Source of the DNA: Corynebacterium hansenii
GTDB lineage: Bacteria; Actinomycetota; Actinomycetes; Mycobacteriales; Mycobacteriaceae
Length of the DNA stretch: 64,000 nucleotides
Assembly (NCBI RefSeq): GCF_030408795.1
Contig: NZ_CP047211.1
Span: 1,302,001 to 1,366,000 of the forward strand
Reading direction: 5' to 3'
Positions 34,967 to 46,109 of this stretch are shown here, piece after piece. The notes under the pieces are model-generated. The model made no database searches, was not told the DNA's origin, and saw nothing but the letters and a program-made list of their open reading frames with translations. Position 1 is the stretch's first letter; every line of letters begins with the position of its first letter. Both the position numbers and the translations under genes were made by a program.

Positions 34967-35905
34967 TCATTCGCCGGGGTTCTTGATTTCCGTGTAGCCC
35001 GGGTCGTGCCAGTCGACGTTGACCTCGTCCTTGGTCTCCAGGCCCTGATCGGGCTGGTGGGGGACCGCCGCGATGATGTTGCGCCGCGCGCGGCCGGCCC
35101 GCAGCTGATGCTCGATGCGCTGCGCCACCCGGGTCAGGCCGAAGTTGATCAGGAACATGATCGCCGCGACCACCAGCAGCGCCGCGAAGTAGTTCCGGTA
35201 GTACGACGCCGACTGGATGCCCGAGCGGACCACCTCGACGTAGCCGATGGTGTAGCCCAGCGCCGAATCCTTCAGCGCGATGACCATCTGGGCGATCAGA
35301 GCCGGAAGCATGGCGGCCACCGCCTGCGGCAGCAGGATCTTCACCATCGTCTGCCCGCGGGTCAGGCCCAGCGCCAGGGCCGCCTCGGTCTGGCCCTTCG
35401 GCAGCGACATGATGCCCGACCGGAGGATCTCCGCCATGACCGTGCCGTTGTACACCGTCAGGCCGAACACGACCGCCGCGAAGGACAGGAACGCCGACGG
35501 GAACACCGCGTACTGCGCGAACAGCTGGTAGGCGAAGATGATCAGGATCAGCACCGGCACCGCGCGGAAGAACTCCACGAGCGCGCCGCAGATCCACCGG
35601 ATCCACGCGGCCTCGGCAAGACGCCCCAGGCCCAGCGCCGTGCCGATGGCCAGCGCCAGCACGATCGACAGTGCGGCGGCCATCAACGTGCCGAACAGGC
35701 CCGGCAGCAGGTACGTCGTCCACGTCGTGGATTTGAAGAACGGGGTCCATTTCTCGGCCTCGAACTGGCCGTTGGCGGCCAGCTTGGAGCCGATCCACCA
35801 CGCCGCGAGCAGCGCGACGACGATGGTGGCGGTCGTGAGAATCAGATTCGTCCTGCGCCCCCGGGGGCCCGGGGTGTCGTACAGGACCGTTGCCCGAGTG
35901 CTCAT
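34967..35905 (-). CDS. gluD: Glutamate ABC transporter permease GluD
   Basis: 312 residues from ATG 35905, which overlaps the gluC stop. About five to six membrane helices; the EAA loop, which binds the ATPase, reads [24 protein letters not shown]. The C-terminal 45 residues are hydrophilic ([18 protein letters not shown]), as in C. glutamicum GluD. Pairs with GluC to form the membrane channel of the glutamate importer. Convergent with recX; 46 bases between the stops show no strong terminator. Confidence 0.93.
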   Translation of the reverse strand: MSTRATVLYDTPGPRGRRTNLILTTATIVVALLAAWWIGSKLAANGQFEAEKWTPFFKSTTWTTYLLPGLFGTLMAAALSIVLALAIGTALGLGRLAEAAWIRWICGALVEFFRAVPVLILIIFAYQLFAQYAVFPSAFLSFAAVVFGLTVYNGTVMAEILRSGIMSLPKGQTEAALALGLTRGQTMVKILLPQAVAAMLPALIAQMVIALKDSALGYTIGYVEVVRSGIQSASYYRNYFAALLVVAAIMFLINFGLTRVAQRIEHQLRAGRARRNIIAAVPHQPDQGLETKDEVNVDWHDPGYTEIKNPGE

Positions 35906-36588
35906 CACTGCCTCACCGCCAAGTTGAGTCCGGCCCGGCCGAAGAGCAGGCCCATCGGCAACGTCAGGGCGACGAAGCCGAGGGCGAAGATGCCGAAGGT
36001 CGGGAACAGCAGGTTGGCGTTGTTCTCCAGCGTCTCCTTCATCAGCAGCGAGGCCTCGCCGACGCCGATGATCGACGCGATGGTCGTGTTTTTGGTCAAC
36101 GCGATGGCGGTGTTGCCCAGCGGGATGATCGCCGCCCGCAGCGCCTGCGGGAAGATGATCTTGGAGAACACCTGGCCGAAGGTCAGGCCGAGCGATCGCG
36201 CGGCCTCCGCCTGGCCGAAGGGCACCGTGTTGATGCCGGAACGCAGCGACTCCGCCACGAACGCCGCCGTGTAGAGCGTGAAGCCCAGCACCGCGAGCCA
36301 GAAGTTGTTGTTGACGATGAAGTCGTCGTTTTCCGGGGCCAGCGCGAGGCCCAGGTTCTGGTACAGGCCGATCGAGCAGAACAGCACGATCAGCGTCAGC
36401 GGGGTGTTCCGCAGCAGCTCGATGTAGCCGGCCGCGAGCGAACGCAGGATGCCGACGGGGCAGACGCGCATCGCCGTGAGGATGGTGCCCAGGATCAGGG
36501 CCCCCAGCGCGGAGAAGAGCGTCAACTTGATGGTGACCCAGAATGCCGCCAGCAGCGACGGGCCGATTTCCGCGAACAGTTCGGTCAT
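35905..36588 (-). CDS. gluC: Glutamate ABC transporter permease GluC
   Basis: 227 residues from ATG 36588. A polar amino acid permease of the HEQRo type, with five membrane helices; the EAA loop reads [24 protein letters not shown]. Start is 11 bases after the gluB stop, so the operon is tight. Together with GluD it forms the channel for glutamate delivered by GluB. Confidence 0.94.
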   Translation of the reverse strand: MTELFAEIGPSLLAAFWVTIKLTLFSALGALILGTILTAMRVCPVGILRSLAAGYIELLRNTPLTLIVLFCSIGLYQNLGLALAPENDDFIVNNNFWLAVLGFTLYTAAFVAESLRSGINTVPFGQAEAARSLGLTFGQVFSKIIFPQALRAAIIPLGNTAIALTKNTTIASIIGVGEASLLMKETLENNANLLFPTFGIFALGFVALTLPMGLLFGRAGLNLAVRQ

Positions 36589-36599
36589 GTTCGCACCCC

Positions 36600-37487
36600 C
36601 TACTTCTTTTCCGTGAAGGTCAGGTCGCCGATGGCGTCCTCGGTCGCGGTGCCGGCGTTCGCGCCGAGGTTGCGCTCGAGGATGCGCCGGAACTCGCCGG
36701 ACGAGTACATCTCGCGCAGCGCGTCGTTGATGGCCTTCGTCGACTCCGGGTCGCCCTTGGCGTGCCCGATGCCGTAGTGCTCGTTGGTGAACGGGGCGCC
36801 GTCGGGCTTGGTCATGGGCACGACGCGCAGCTCATCGTCGTACTGCGTCGCGTAGCCCGCCAGGATCGTCGCATCGGTGGTCAAGGCGTCGACCTTGCCG
36901 CGGTACAGCGCCTCCACGCAGGAGGAGTAGGAGTCGAACTCCTGCAGCTGCACGCCGGGCAGGGCGTCCTTGATCTTCTGGGCCGGCGTGGAGCCGGTCA
37001 CCGAGCACAGCTTGCGGCCGTTGGCCAGGTCCCCGAGGGACTCCAGCGTGCGGTCGTCGTCGCGCACCAGGAGCGCCTGGTGGGTGAGCAGGTACGGCCC
37101 GCCGAAGTCGACGGCCTTGGCGCGGCCGGCGTTGATCGAGTACGTGGCGGCGATCATGGTGACCTCGCCGTTGTTGATCAGCGTCTCGCGCTGCGCCGAC
37201 GGGGTTTCGCGCCACTTGATCTCCGGGTGCGCCCACCCGTTGGCGTCGGCGATGTGGTTGACCACGTAGGTGGCCACGTCGACGTCGATGCCGGACATCG
37301 TCTTGTCCGGGTGTCGCAGGCCGAGCCCCGGCTGGTCGTACTTGGTGCCCAGGATCACCTGCCCCGATTCGATGTCGCCGAGGACGCTGCGCGGCTCGGA
37401 TGATCCGCAGGCGACCATCGCGGCCGCCGCGCCCAGGGCGGCCACCGCGGCGGCGGCCCGCCGGAGCAGTCGTGTATTGCGTTTCAC
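36600..37487 (-). CDS. gluB: Glutamate-binding lipoprotein GluB
   Basis: 295 residues from ATG 37487. The signal peptide has an Arg-rich start and an Ala-rich core, ending in the lipobox MVAC with Cys27 as the lipidation site. The mature part is a type-3 periplasmic binding protein: [12 protein letters not shown] near 45-56, [13 protein letters not shown], and later [17 protein letters not shown]; the two Cys near 170 and 197 may form a disulfide. It captures glutamate outside the membrane and passes it to GluCD. Second gene of gluABCD. Confidence 0.94.
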   Translation of the reverse strand: MKRNTRLLRRAAAAVAALGAAAAMVACGSSEPRSVLGDIESGQVILGTKYDQPGLGLRHPDKTMSGIDVDVATYVVNHIADANGWAHPEIKWRETPSAQRETLINNGEVTMIAATYSINAGRAKAVDFGGPYLLTHQALLVRDDDRTLESLGDLANGRKLCSVTGSTPAQKIKDALPGVQLQEFDSYSSCVEALYRGKVDALTTDATILAGYATQYDDELRVVPMTKPDGAPFTNEHYGIGHAKGDPESTKAINDALREMYSSGEFRRILERNLGANAGTATEDAIGDLTFTEKK

Positions 37488-37496
37488 GGCCGCCCC

Positions 37497-38258
<762 letters not shown>

Positions 38259-38395
38259 GATCGAGAAAGTTACTCCGATCACCTTCGCCGTGAAAAGAGG
38301 CAAAGGTCACGCCGCGTCCACCGTTCGCCGCCCGCCGCCGACGGGGCGGATCCGGCGATTGGGGAACGCGGACCCCGCGCGATACCCTTTCCCGC

Positions 38396-40015
38396 GTGAC
38401 GAAAGCCAGCCCCACCACCCACGACGCACTCGCACCCCATGCCCCGGACACGCCCCGCACCTACGAGGTGCGCACGTTCGGCTGCCAGATGAACGTCCAC
38501 GACTCCGAGCGCCTCTCCGGCCTGCTCGAGGACAACGGCTACGTCGCCGCCGCCGAGGGCGAGCGGCCGGACCTGGTCGTGTTCAACACCTGCGCCGTGC
38601 GCGAGAACGCCGACAACCGCCTGTACGGCACGCTGGGCCGGCTCAAGCCCGTCAAGGACGAGCACCCGGGCATGCAGATCGCCGTCGGCGGCTGCCTGGC
38701 GCAGAAGGACAAGGCCACGGTGGTGGAGAAGGCGCCGTGGGTCGACGTCGTCTTCGGCACGCACAACCTCGGGTCGCTGCCGGCGCTGCTGGAACGCGCC
38801 TCGCACAACCACGAGGCGCAGGTGGAGATCAAGGACGCGCTGGAGGACTTCCCGTCGGTGCTGCCCGCCAAGCGCGAGTCGCCGTACGCGGGGTGGGTGT
38901 CGGTGTCGGTGGGCTGCAACAACACCTGCACCTTCTGCATCGTGCCGTCGCTGCGCGGCAAGGAGCGCGACCGCCGGCCGGGCGACATCCTCGCCGAGGT
39001 GAAGGCGCTGGTCGAGCAGGGCGTGACCGAGGTGACGCTGCTGGGGCAGAACGTCAACGCCTACGGCGTGCATTTCGACGACCCCGCACTCGAGCGCGAC
39101 CGCAGCGCGTTCTCCAAGCTGCTGCGCGCGTGCGGCGAGATCGAGGGCCTGGAGCGCGTCCGCTTCACCTCCCCGCACCCGGCCGAGTTCACCGACGACG
39201 TCATCGACGCGATGGCCGAGACCCCCAACGTCGCGCCGCAGCTGCACATGCCGCTGCAGTCCGGCTCCGACAAGGTGCTCAAGGAGATGCGCCGGTCCTA
39301 CCGGTCGAAGAAGTTCCTGGGCATCCTGGACAAGGTGCGCGAGCGGATGCCGCACGCGGCGATCACCACGGACATCATCGTCGGTTTCCCGGGCGAGACC
39401 GAGGAGGATTTCCAGGCGACCCTCGACGTCGTCGAGCGAGCCCGCTTCACGTCCGCCTACACCTTCCAGTACTCGCCGCGTCCGGGCACCCCGGCCGCCG
39501 ACATGCCGGACCAGGTGCCGCCGGAGGTGGTCAAGGAGCGCTACGGCCGGCTCATCGAGCTGCAGGAGCGCATCAGCGCGGAGGAGAACGCCAAGCAGGT
39601 CGGCCGCACCCTCGAGCTGCTGGTCACCGCCGACGACGGCAAGAAGAACGCCGAGACCCGCCGCATGTCGGGTCGCGCGGTCGACGGCAGGCTGGTCCAC
39701 TTCGCGCCGGTGCCCGCGGGCGGGGACGCGGGGGAGGGGTCGCTTGACGACGCCGCCGCCCCCCACATCGACGGGAAGATCCGTCCCGGCGACTTCGTGA
39801 CCGTCACGGTCACCGATTCGGCGCCGCACTTCCTCATCGCCGACTCGGGTGTGACCGGTCACCGCCGCACCCGCGCGGGCGACATGTGGGAGGCGGGCAA
39901 CACCCCGACGACCGCGCCGATCGGAGTGGGACTAGGCTTGCCCGCGGTGGGTCGGCCGTCGACGCCGGCCATGGGCCAGACGATGAACCAGGACAGGGGT
40001 TGCGGTTGTGACTGA
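38396..40015 (+). CDS. miaB: tRNA-2-methylthio-N6-dimethylallyladenosine synthase MiaB
   Basis: 539 residues from GTG 38396, with TACCCT at 38383-38388 predicting a leaderless start. Three Cys of the N-terminal cluster (Cys30, Cys66, Cys100) and the radical-SAM CxxxCxxC (Cys174, Cys178, Cys181) are present, with a TRAM domain near 395-475. The enzyme adds the 2-methylthio group to i6A37 of tRNAs, using two Fe-S clusters; MiaA, encoded at 44085, makes its substrate. The C-terminus is extended by about 60 residues and ends in a Cys-Gly-Cys motif, seen in actinobacterial homologues. Overlaps the next gene by eight bases. Confidence 0.95.
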   Translation: MTKASPTTHDALAPHAPDTPRTYEVRTFGCQMNVHDSERLSGLLEDNGYVAAAEGERPDLVVFNTCAVRENADNRLYGTLGRLKPVKDEHPGMQIAVGGCLAQKDKATVVEKAPWVDVVFGTHNLGSLPALLERASHNHEAQVEIKDALEDFPSVLPAKRESPYAGWVSVSVGCNNTCTFCIVPSLRGKERDRRPGDILAEVKALVEQGVTEVTLLGQNVNAYGVHFDDPALERDRSAFSKLLRACGEIEGLERVRFTSPHPAEFTDDVIDAMAETPNVAPQLHMPLQSGSDKVLKEMRRSYRSKKFLGILDKVRERMPHAAITTDIIVGFPGETEEDFQATLDVVERARFTSAYTFQYSPRPGTPAADMPDQVPPEVVKERYGRLIELQERISAEENAKQVGRTLELLVTADDGKKNAETRRMSGRAVDGRLVHFAPVPAGGDAGEGSLDDAAAPHIDGKIRPGDFVTVTVTDSAPHFLIADSGVTGHRRTRAGDMWEAGNTPTTAPIGVGLGLPAVGRPSTPAMGQTMNQDRGCGCD

Positions 40016-40784
40016 CCGAAACGCGGCGCCGGCCGAAGGCGCCTCGAGCGACAAGCTGGCCGAGTTCCGCGGCGATCTGCGGGCGGCCGAGCGCAGGGCG
40101 GCCGGCGAAATCCAGTTGGGCAAGCAGGTCGTCCCGATGGGCATCCTGCTCGTGGGGCTGATCTTCACTTTCTTCGCGCCGCATTCCGGCAACGTGCTGG
40201 GCTTCGACGTCCTGCTCGACACCGACATGGCGCGGCGGTACTTCACCATGCTGCCGGAGCGGATTTACACGATCATCCTGCTCGTCGGCGTGCTGCTGGT
40301 CGTGGCGACGATCCTGTCGCGGTCGGCCGTCGTCGCCTTCGTGACATGGATGGTCGCGTGCATCCAGGCGGTGTACTCGATGTTCGCCGGGTGGATGCGC
40401 CAGTCGCGTCCGCCGTCGGAGGCGTCGGAGGGCATCGGCTGGGGCCTGGCCCTGGGCATCGCCTTCTCCATCTTGCTGGCCATCACGATGTGCTTCGTGG
40501 TCTTCCGCAAGTCGACGTTCCAGGCGGCGCTGGCCGCCGCGCGGCGGGAGGAGGTCCACGAGGACCCGGTGCTGCGCGCCCAGCAGCAGTACCTGCGCGC
40601 GGGGCTCATCGACAACACCGGCACGGAGGTCGACGCCATGGTCGACGATCGCCGCGACCGCTCCCGGCGCCGCCGCGAGAAGCGCGAGCAGGAGCAGGCC
40701 GAGGCCCGGGCGGGGGAATCGGCGCAGCCGGAACGGTCCGAGCAGCGGGAACATCCGGAGCATTCCGACCAGCGGGAGAAGTAG
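40008..40784 (+). CDS. Conserved membrane protein (Rv2732c-like)
   Basis: 258 residues from GTG 40008, inside the miaB end. Four hydrophobic segments: [18 protein letters not shown] (about 41-58), [20 protein letters not shown] (85-104), [20 protein letters not shown] (107-126) and [20 protein letters not shown] (144-163). The C-terminal 90 residues are a strongly charged tail with Arg/Glu runs. Mycobacteria have a membrane protein at the same place after miaB (Rv2732c), so this is a conserved actinobacterial gene of unknown function. Translationally coupled to miaB. Confidence 0.82.
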   Translation: MTDRNAAPAEGASSDKLAEFRGDLRAAERRAAGEIQLGKQVVPMGILLVGLIFTFFAPHSGNVLGFDVLLDTDMARRYFTMLPERIYTIILLVGVLLVVATILSRSAVVAFVTWMVACIQAVYSMFAGWMRQSRPPSEASEGIGWGLALGIAFSILLAITMCFVVFRKSTFQAALAAARREEVHEDPVLRAQQQYLRAGLIDNTGTEVDAMVDDRRDRSRRRREKREQEQAEARAGESAQPERSEQREHPEHSDQREK

Positions 40785-40802
40785 GGGGCGCACGCCGCCC
40801 CC
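40784..40802. terminator. Hairpin between convergent genes
   Basis: GGGGGCG (40784-40790) pairs with CGCCCCC (40796-40802) with a 5-base loop. No T-tract on either side, so termination efficiency is uncertain. Confidence 0.45.
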
Positions 40803-40852
40803 GACCCCGATCCCGTCCCGACGCTCCGTCGAAGGAGCCCGGACCCCGCCTA

Positions 40853-41899
40853 TCAGCCGCGCGCCGTCGTCTCCCGGATGACGTCGCGCAGCGATTCGGC
40901 GGGGTCCTTCGGCTCCCAGCCCAGATCCGCGCGCGCCCGGTCGGTGCGGAACACCCCGGGCGAGCGCAGCGTGTGCAGCGCGTAGGACGTGAACAGCGGG
41001 GGTTTGCGCAGCAGCCGGTACCAGCCCTCGGCCAGCGGCGCTACGGAGCGCGCGAACCACATCGGCAGCACGGATTTCAGGGTCCGCTTGCCGACGGCCG
41101 TGCGGCACACCCGGACGATCTCATCCATGTTCATCCGCCGCGACGTGAGTATGTAGGCGGCGCCGGGGCGGCCCTTTTCGGCGGCCGCGATGCAGCCGTC
41201 GGCGACGTCGCGCACGTCGACGAAGTCGTAGCCGCCATCGACGTACGAGGTCAGCGATCCCGACGCGATGTCGCGGACCAGGGCGGTGAGGTACCCGCCG
41301 CCGCGGTCGCCGGGGCCGACGATGCCCGAGGGCATGACTGCTACCGTGGCCAGCTCGCCGTCGTTGGCGTCGAGGACCAGCTGCGTGGCCTCCGCCTTCG
41401 TCTTCGCGTACCCGCCGATGACGGCGTCGGGGTCGAAGGCGTCCGGTTCCGTGATCGCGTCGGAGGCGTCGGCGGGTTCGGGGATGGCGTGCACGGATGA
41501 GACGTAGACCAGCCTCCGCGCACCATGTCGGCGGCATGCGTCGATAACCTGCCGGGTGCCCTCGACGTTGACGTCGCGGACCGCCGGGTCCACGCGCGTC
41601 TCGATGGTGATGCGGCTGGCCAGGTGATAGACCGTGATGTCGGCGTCCGCGCCCGCGTCGGCGTCTGTGCCGGAGGAGATCCCGGCGAAGACCCGATCCA
41701 GGTCCGCGGCCGAACGGATGTCGCCGTGGACGGCCATCAGGCGCAGGCCGTCGAGGCCCGTGAGGTCGTCGGACGGGTGGACCAGCACCCTCAGTTCATC
41801 GCCGCGCGCGGCCAGCCTGCGGCACAGGTGCGCGCCGAGGAACCCGGCGGCTCCCGTGACCACGGCGATGCGGCGCCCGGCGGTCGTGCCCTGGGGCAT
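40853..41899 (-). CDS. NAD-dependent epimerase/dehydratase (extended SDR)
   Basis: 348 residues from ATG 41899. The nucleotide-binding GAAGFLG is at 16-22 and the catalytic Tyr164-x3-Lys168 is in GGYAKTKAE; a Ser-Ser pair in VYVSSVHAIPEP supplies the third catalytic residue. Relatives include dihydroflavonol-reductase-like and hydroxysteroid-dehydrogenase-like enzymes; the C-terminal 90 residues, which set substrate choice, do not match UDP-galactose epimerase well. Substrate unknown. Ends in a region convergent with the membrane gene and shares direction with the DUF349 gene six bases upstream. Confidence 0.8.
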   Translation of the reverse strand: MPQGTTAGRRIAVVTGAAGFLGAHLCRRLAARGDELRVLVHPSDDLTGLDGLRLMAVHGDIRSAADLDRVFAGISSGTDADAGADADITVYHLASRITIETRVDPAVRDVNVEGTRQVIDACRRHGARRLVYVSSVHAIPEPADASDAITEPDAFDPDAVIGGYAKTKAEATQLVLDANDGELATVAVMPSGIVGPGDRGGGYLTALVRDIASGSLTSYVDGGYDFVDVRDVADGCIAAAEKGRPGAAYILTSRRMNMDEIVRVCRTAVGKRTLKSVLPMWFARSVAPLAEGWYRLLRKPPLFTSYALHTLRSPGVFRTDRARADLGWEPKDPAESLRDVIRETTARG

Positions 41900-41905
41900 C
41901 TCCGA

Positions 41906-43243
41906 TTACATCTCCTCGATGGCGCGCTCGGCGGCGTCGGCCCACTCGCGCCACTGCGCGGCCTGCGCGCGGGCCTCCTCGGCCTTCTTGGCCTTGCCGG
42001 CGGCGTCGTACTCGGCGGCCTTCGCCTCGAACTCGGTGGCGCGGTCGGCGAACTGCTGCACGCGGGCCAGGGCCTCCGGGTCGGTGCGGCGCCACTGCGA
42101 ATCGGCGGCCTCGGACACGCGGCGCTCGAGCCGGCCGATCTTCTCCTCGAACTCGCGGACTCGGCCGCGCGGCACGAAGCCGATCTCTTCCCAGCGCTCC
42201 TGCAGCTTGCGCAGCTCGGAGCGGGCGTGGTCGAGGTCCTTGTCCGGGCGGATGCGATCGTCGTACTCGGCCAGCAGCGCCTCCTTGGCCTCCGCGTTGG
42301 CCTCGAATTCCTTGTCGCGCTCGGCGTTGACGGCGTTGCGGGCGTCGAAGAAGGTGTCCTGGGCGGTCTTGAACCGCTTCCACAGTTTGTCGTCGACGTC
42401 GCGGGGCGCGCGGCCGGCTTCCTTCCACCGGGACATCAGGTCGCGGTAGGCGGCGGCGGTCGGGCCCCAGTCGGTGGAGTGCTGCAGCGCCTCGGCTTCC
42501 TCGATGAGCGCTTCCTTCGCCCGGCGCGCCGACGCGCGGTTGCGGTCGAGCTCGGCGAAGTGGCTGCCGCGGCGGCGGTTGAAGGCGTCGCGGGCGCGGG
42601 AGTAGCGCTTCCACAGCTGGTCGTCGGTCTTGCGGTCGATGCCGCGGATCTGCTTCCACTCGCCGAGGATCTCGCGGAGGCGGTCGCCGGCGGCCTTCCA
42701 TTCCTCCGAGTTTTCGGCGATGTCCTCGGCCTCGGCGGCGAGCTTCTCCTTCTTCGCGATGGCGGCGGCGCGGCGCTCGGCCTTGTCCGCCTTCGCCTTC
42801 TCGCCGGCCTCGTCCGCGTGGGACAGGACCACGTCGAGCCGCTTGTCCAGCGCCTCGAGGTCGCCGACGACGGCGGCGTCGGGAAGCTGGGTCTTCAGCT
42901 CCGCCGCCGAGGAGCGCACGGTCGCGGCCTCCTCGGGGTGGGTCCGGATGCGCGACTCGAGCAGCTCGATCTCCATGGCCAGGTCGTCGTAGCGGGCGCC
43001 GTAGTGGGCCAGCCCCTCCTCGGGGGTGCCGGCCTGCCACGATCCCACCTGGCGCTCGCCGTCTGCGGTGCGGACCCACACGGTGCCGTCGTCGTCCACG
43101 CGGCCCCACTTGGCGGGGTCGGTCTTGCGCGGGACGATGGGCGCGGCGGGCGCGCCGGCCGCGGCCGCGGGGCGGCGGGGCTTGCCTCCCGGTCGGGGGC
43201 CGGGGCGGGGGCCGGGCTTCGGGGCGGGGGTGTTGTCGGTCAT
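41906..43243 (-). CDS. DUF349 coiled-coil protein
   Basis: 445 residues from ATG 43243. After a Pro/Arg-rich start the protein is almost entirely helical, with repeated three-helix DUF349 units (LREILGEWKQIRGIDRKTDD, LMSRWKEAGRAPRDVDDKLW and LQERWEEIGFVPRGRVREFE are equivalent positions with the Trp-Lys-x-x-Gly pattern). M. tuberculosis Rv2731 occupies the same place near miaA/miaB. Function unknown; the shape suggests a structural or nucleic-acid-associated role. Probably cotranscribed with the SDR gene. Confidence 0.88.
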   Translation of the reverse strand: MTDNTPAPKPGPRPGPRPGGKPRRPAAAAGAPAAPIVPRKTDPAKWGRVDDDGTVWVRTADGERQVGSWQAGTPEEGLAHYGARYDDLAMEIELLESRIRTHPEEAATVRSSAAELKTQLPDAAVVGDLEALDKRLDVVLSHADEAGEKAKADKAERRAAAIAKKEKLAAEAEDIAENSEEWKAAGDRLREILGEWKQIRGIDRKTDDQLWKRYSRARDAFNRRRGSHFAELDRNRASARRAKEALIEEAEALQHSTDWGPTAAAYRDLMSRWKEAGRAPRDVDDKLWKRFKTAQDTFFDARNAVNAERDKEFEANAEAKEALLAEYDDRIRPDKDLDHARSELRKLQERWEEIGFVPRGRVREFEEKIGRLERRVSEAADSQWRRTDPEALARVQQFADRATEFEAKAAEYDAAGKAKKAEEARAQAAQWREWADAAERAIEEM

Positions 43244-43380
43244 GGGTTCTATCCAATCGGTGCTTTAGCCGCGCGGCACGGCTGCCGGATCACATTCCTC
43301 ACACCGAGTATCGCAAAGGACGCGCGACCGCGCCGCAACGGTTGCCGGGCGGTGCGCGCGAGCCGGGTAGATTCGAGGCC

Positions 43381-44088
43381 GTGACACGACGACTCCTGCT
43401 CATCCCCGGTGCGCCCCTGATGGTCCCGGAGCTTTCCGGCGCCGATTCCGGTGCGGCGGAGGTCCGCGCGGAGGTGCTGGCGGCCGCCCGGCGCGTCCTG
43501 CGCCCGGCAGCGGGGGATGGCTCCGGCGGGTCGCGGCCGCTCATCGTGCGGCGCCCGGACGACCGCTTTGCGACGTCCCACGCCGGCTCCTTCCGAGCCT
43601 GGGGCGCGGGCGTCGAGGTCGGCGGGGGCACGCATCTGCCGGAATTGGTGGCCCGCTGGGTGATCCGCGAGACGGGGCTGGATCCGGAGCACGTCGACGT
43701 CGCCGCGCAATTGCCGGACCCATTCGAGCCCGGGGGCGGGGACGGGGCGGATGTCGCCGCGCCGATCGTCGTCGTGGCGGAGGGGCCGGCCGCATTGACC
43801 GCGCGCGCCCCGCTGACGCTGCTGCCGGAGGCCGAGCCCATCGACGACGCGTGCGCCGCCATCGCGGCGGGGGAGTTCGGGGGCGAGCCCGGCGACGACC
43901 CCTTCGGCGCGTTCGGTCCGGCCGCCTGCGACCGCGTCGGCCTGCACACGATGGGGGTGTGGCAGGCCCTCGCCTCATTCGGCGCGGAGCTGAAGTCGGG
44001 CGCACGGTCCTTCGCCGCCCGGGCCACGTATCGCGGGGCGCCCCACGGGGTCGGCTACCACGTCGCCGAATGGGAGTGGGAGTCATGA
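43381..44088 (+). CDS. Conserved actinobacterial protein upstream of miaA (Rv2728c-like)
   Basis: 235 residues from GTG 43381, with TAGATT at 43368-43373 seven bases before it (leaderless). It starts [20 protein letters not shown], reminiscent of the LigB/class III dioxygenase-like fold, and ends [17 protein letters not shown], which is conserved in neighbours of miaA. The middle is rich in Gly, Ala and Pro. The catalytic histidines of true ring-cleaving dioxygenases are not all evident, so I do not assign a reaction. Overlaps miaA by four bases (ATGA), as its mycobacterial counterpart lies next to miaA. Confidence 0.75.
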   Translation: MTRRLLLIPGAPLMVPELSGADSGAAEVRAEVLAAARRVLRPAAGDGSGGSRPLIVRRPDDRFATSHAGSFRAWGAGVEVGGGTHLPELVARWVIRETGLDPEHVDVAAQLPDPFEPGGGDGADVAAPIVVVAEGPAALTARAPLTLLPEAEPIDDACAAIAAGEFGGEPGDDPFGAFGPAACDRVGLHTMGVWQALASFGAELKSGARSFAARATYRGAPHGVGYHVAEWEWES

Positions 44089-45017
44089 GCGAAGGCGTGG
44101 ACGGCGCGCGGACTCCCATCGCCGTGATCGGGCCCACGGCGTCGGGCAAGTCCGATCTCGGCCTGGCGCTGGCGGAGGAGTTCGGCGGCGAGATCGTCAA
44201 CGTCGATTCCATGCAGCTCTACCGGGGCATGGACATCGGCACCGCGAAGCTCACCGTGGAGGAGCGCCGCGGCATCCCGCACCACCAGCTCGATGTCCTG
44301 GACGTCACCGAGCCGGCGTCCGTGGCCAAGTACCAGGAGGAGGCCGTCGCCGACGTCGAGGCGATCATGGCGCGCGGCCACGTGCCCATCCTCGTCGGCG
44401 GCTCCATGCTCTACGTGCAGGCGCTCGTCGACGATTGGCGGTTCCCGCCGACCGATGCGAACGTCCGGGCCAAGTGGGAGGCCGTGCAGGAGGAGGTGGG
44501 CGTCGAAAAGCTCCATGACCACCTTGCGGAGGTCGACCCCGCCGCCGCGGCGATCATCGAGCGGCGCGATCCCCGCCGCATCGTGCGCGCCCTGGAAGTC
44601 ATCGAGCTGACCGGCGAACCCTTCGGGGCGTCGAAGCCTCCGATCGACGCGCCCCCGCGGTGGGGCACGCGGATCCTGGGGCTGGGCACGGAGCCGGAGT
44701 GGCTCAACGACCGGATCGAGCGGCGGACCCGCCTCATGTTCGAGCGGGGCCTGCTGGATGAAGTCGAGGGGCTGTTGGGCGAGGGGCTGCGCGAGGGCGT
44801 CACCGCCAGCCGGGCGATCGGGTACGCGCAGGTGCTGGCGCATTTCGACGGCGAGTACGACCTCGCCGAGGCCATCGAGCGGACCATCACGGGCACCCGG
44901 CGGTACGTGCGCCGCCAGAAATCCTGGTTCACCCGCGACCCCCGCGTGACGTGGCTCGACGCCGCCGGGACCGGGGGCGATGCAGTGCGGGAGCAGGCGC
45001 TGGCCGCGTTAACGTGA
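44085..45017 (+). CDS. miaA: tRNA dimethylallyltransferase MiaA
   Basis: 310 residues from ATG 44085. P-loop GPTASGKS is at 16-23, followed by [18 protein letters not shown] with the catalytic Asp-Ser and the specificity Gln; later [14 protein letters not shown] and [10 protein letters not shown] are typical. It transfers dimethylallyl from DMAPP to A37 of tRNAs reading UNN codons, giving the substrate of MiaB. Coupled to the upstream gene by ATGA and followed by dapF after 30 bases. Confidence 0.97.
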   Translation: MSEGVDGARTPIAVIGPTASGKSDLGLALAEEFGGEIVNVDSMQLYRGMDIGTAKLTVEERRGIPHHQLDVLDVTEPASVAKYQEEAVADVEAIMARGHVPILVGGSMLYVQALVDDWRFPPTDANVRAKWEAVQEEVGVEKLHDHLAEVDPAAAAIIERRDPRRIVRALEVIELTGEPFGASKPPIDAPPRWGTRILGLGTEPEWLNDRIERRTRLMFERGLLDEVEGLLGEGLREGVTASRAIGYAQVLAHFDGEYDLAEAIERTITGTRRYVRRQKSWFTRDPRVTWLDAAGTGGDAVREQALAALT

Positions 45018-45047
45018 GCGCAACATCCGCCGCGTAGCATTCGGGCA

Positions 45048-46055
45048 ATGAGCCCGAACACGCCCGCATCGGAGACCCCCGCCGCCGGAAACACCGCCGC
45101 GGAAAACGCCGCCGCCGAAAACTCTGCAACCGGACCCCTCGCAATGGGAACCCTCGCCTTCGCCAAGGGACACGGCACGGAAAACGACTTCGTGATCATC
45201 CCCGACGCGGACGCGCAGCTGGAACTGCCGGACAACCTGGTCGCGGCGCTGTGCGATCGCCGCGCGGGCATCGGCGGTGATGGCCTGCTCCGCGTGGCGC
45301 GCGCCGGGGCGCTGGTCGGGGCGGGAGTGCTCGACGCGCTGCCGCGGGCCGGCGAGCCCGACGAGGTCCGGGCCGACGACTGGTTCATGGACTACCGCAA
45401 CGCCGACGGTTCCATCGCGGAGATGTGCGGCAACGGCGTCCGCGTCTTCGCCCATCACCTCGTGGCCGCCGGCCTGACCGATGAGACGGCGGCCCTGCGC
45501 GTGGGCACCCGCGCGGGCGTGAAGGTCGTGTCGCTTGACGACGTCACCGCCACACGTGCCACGGTCTCCGTCGACATGGGGGCGCCCGTGGTGCTCGGTG
45601 CGGCGACGGCGTTCCTGGGGGCGGGGCGTTACGCCGGCGTCGGCGTGGACATGGGCAACCCGCACCTGGCGTGCGTGCTGCCGGGGCTCGACGCCGAGGG
45701 GCTTCGCCGGCTGGACCTCGACGGCGTGCCCGAGGTGGACGCCGGGATGTTCCCCGCGGGCGTCAACCTGGAAGTGGCCACGCCAATGGAAGGGGCGGGG
45801 GAGCCGGGGGACACGGGGGCGATCCACATGCGCGTCGTCGAACGCGGCGTGGGGGAGACCCGCTCCTGCGGCACCGGCACCGTCGCGGCCGCCGTGTCGG
45901 CGCTGGCGGATGCGGGACGCGGCACGGGCATCGTCGACGTCCACGTGCCCGGCGGCACGGTGACGGTGGAGATCACCGAAGCGACGTCGATTCTCACCGG
46001 CCCCTCCGTGCTCGTGGCGCGAGGAGAGATCGACGTGACGGCCTTGGGGGCCTGA
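45048..46055 (+). CDS. dapF: Diaminopimelate epimerase with Ala/Asn-rich N-terminal extension
   Basis: 335 residues from ATG 45048, supported by TAGCAT at 45035-45040 (leaderless). The two catalytic Cys are Cys127 in AEMCGNGVR and the one in TRSCGTGTVAA near 273; substrate loops KGHGTENDF and GGDGLL are present. It interconverts LL- and meso-diaminopimelate for lysine and peptidoglycan. The first 32 residues are a low-complexity run of Ala, Asn, Glu and Thr not needed for the fold; Met33 (45144) is a possible alternative start. Confidence 0.95.
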   Translation: MSPNTPASETPAAGNTAAENAAAENSATGPLAMGTLAFAKGHGTENDFVIIPDADAQLELPDNLVAALCDRRAGIGGDGLLRVARAGALVGAGVLDALPRAGEPDEVRADDWFMDYRNADGSIAEMCGNGVRVFAHHLVAAGLTDETAALRVGTRAGVKVVSLDDVTATRATVSVDMGAPVVLGAATAFLGAGRYAGVGVDMGNPHLACVLPGLDAEGLRRLDLDGVPEVDAGMFPAGVNLEVATPMEGAGEPGDTGAIHMRVVERGVGETRSCGTGTVAAAVSALADAGRGTGIVDVHVPGGTVTVEITEATSILTGPSVLVARGEIDVTALGA

Positions 46056-46109
46056 GCCGGGCTGAACCGTCTGCGCCGGTGTGTGTTCGTCGGCGCCGTG
46101 CCGGGGCCG

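Noticed and set aside
40853..41899. Epimerase gene as the missing galE
   Set aside because: It has SDR motifs, but the C-terminal part does not look like UDP-galactose 4-epimerase and it is 26 kb from the galactose cassette.
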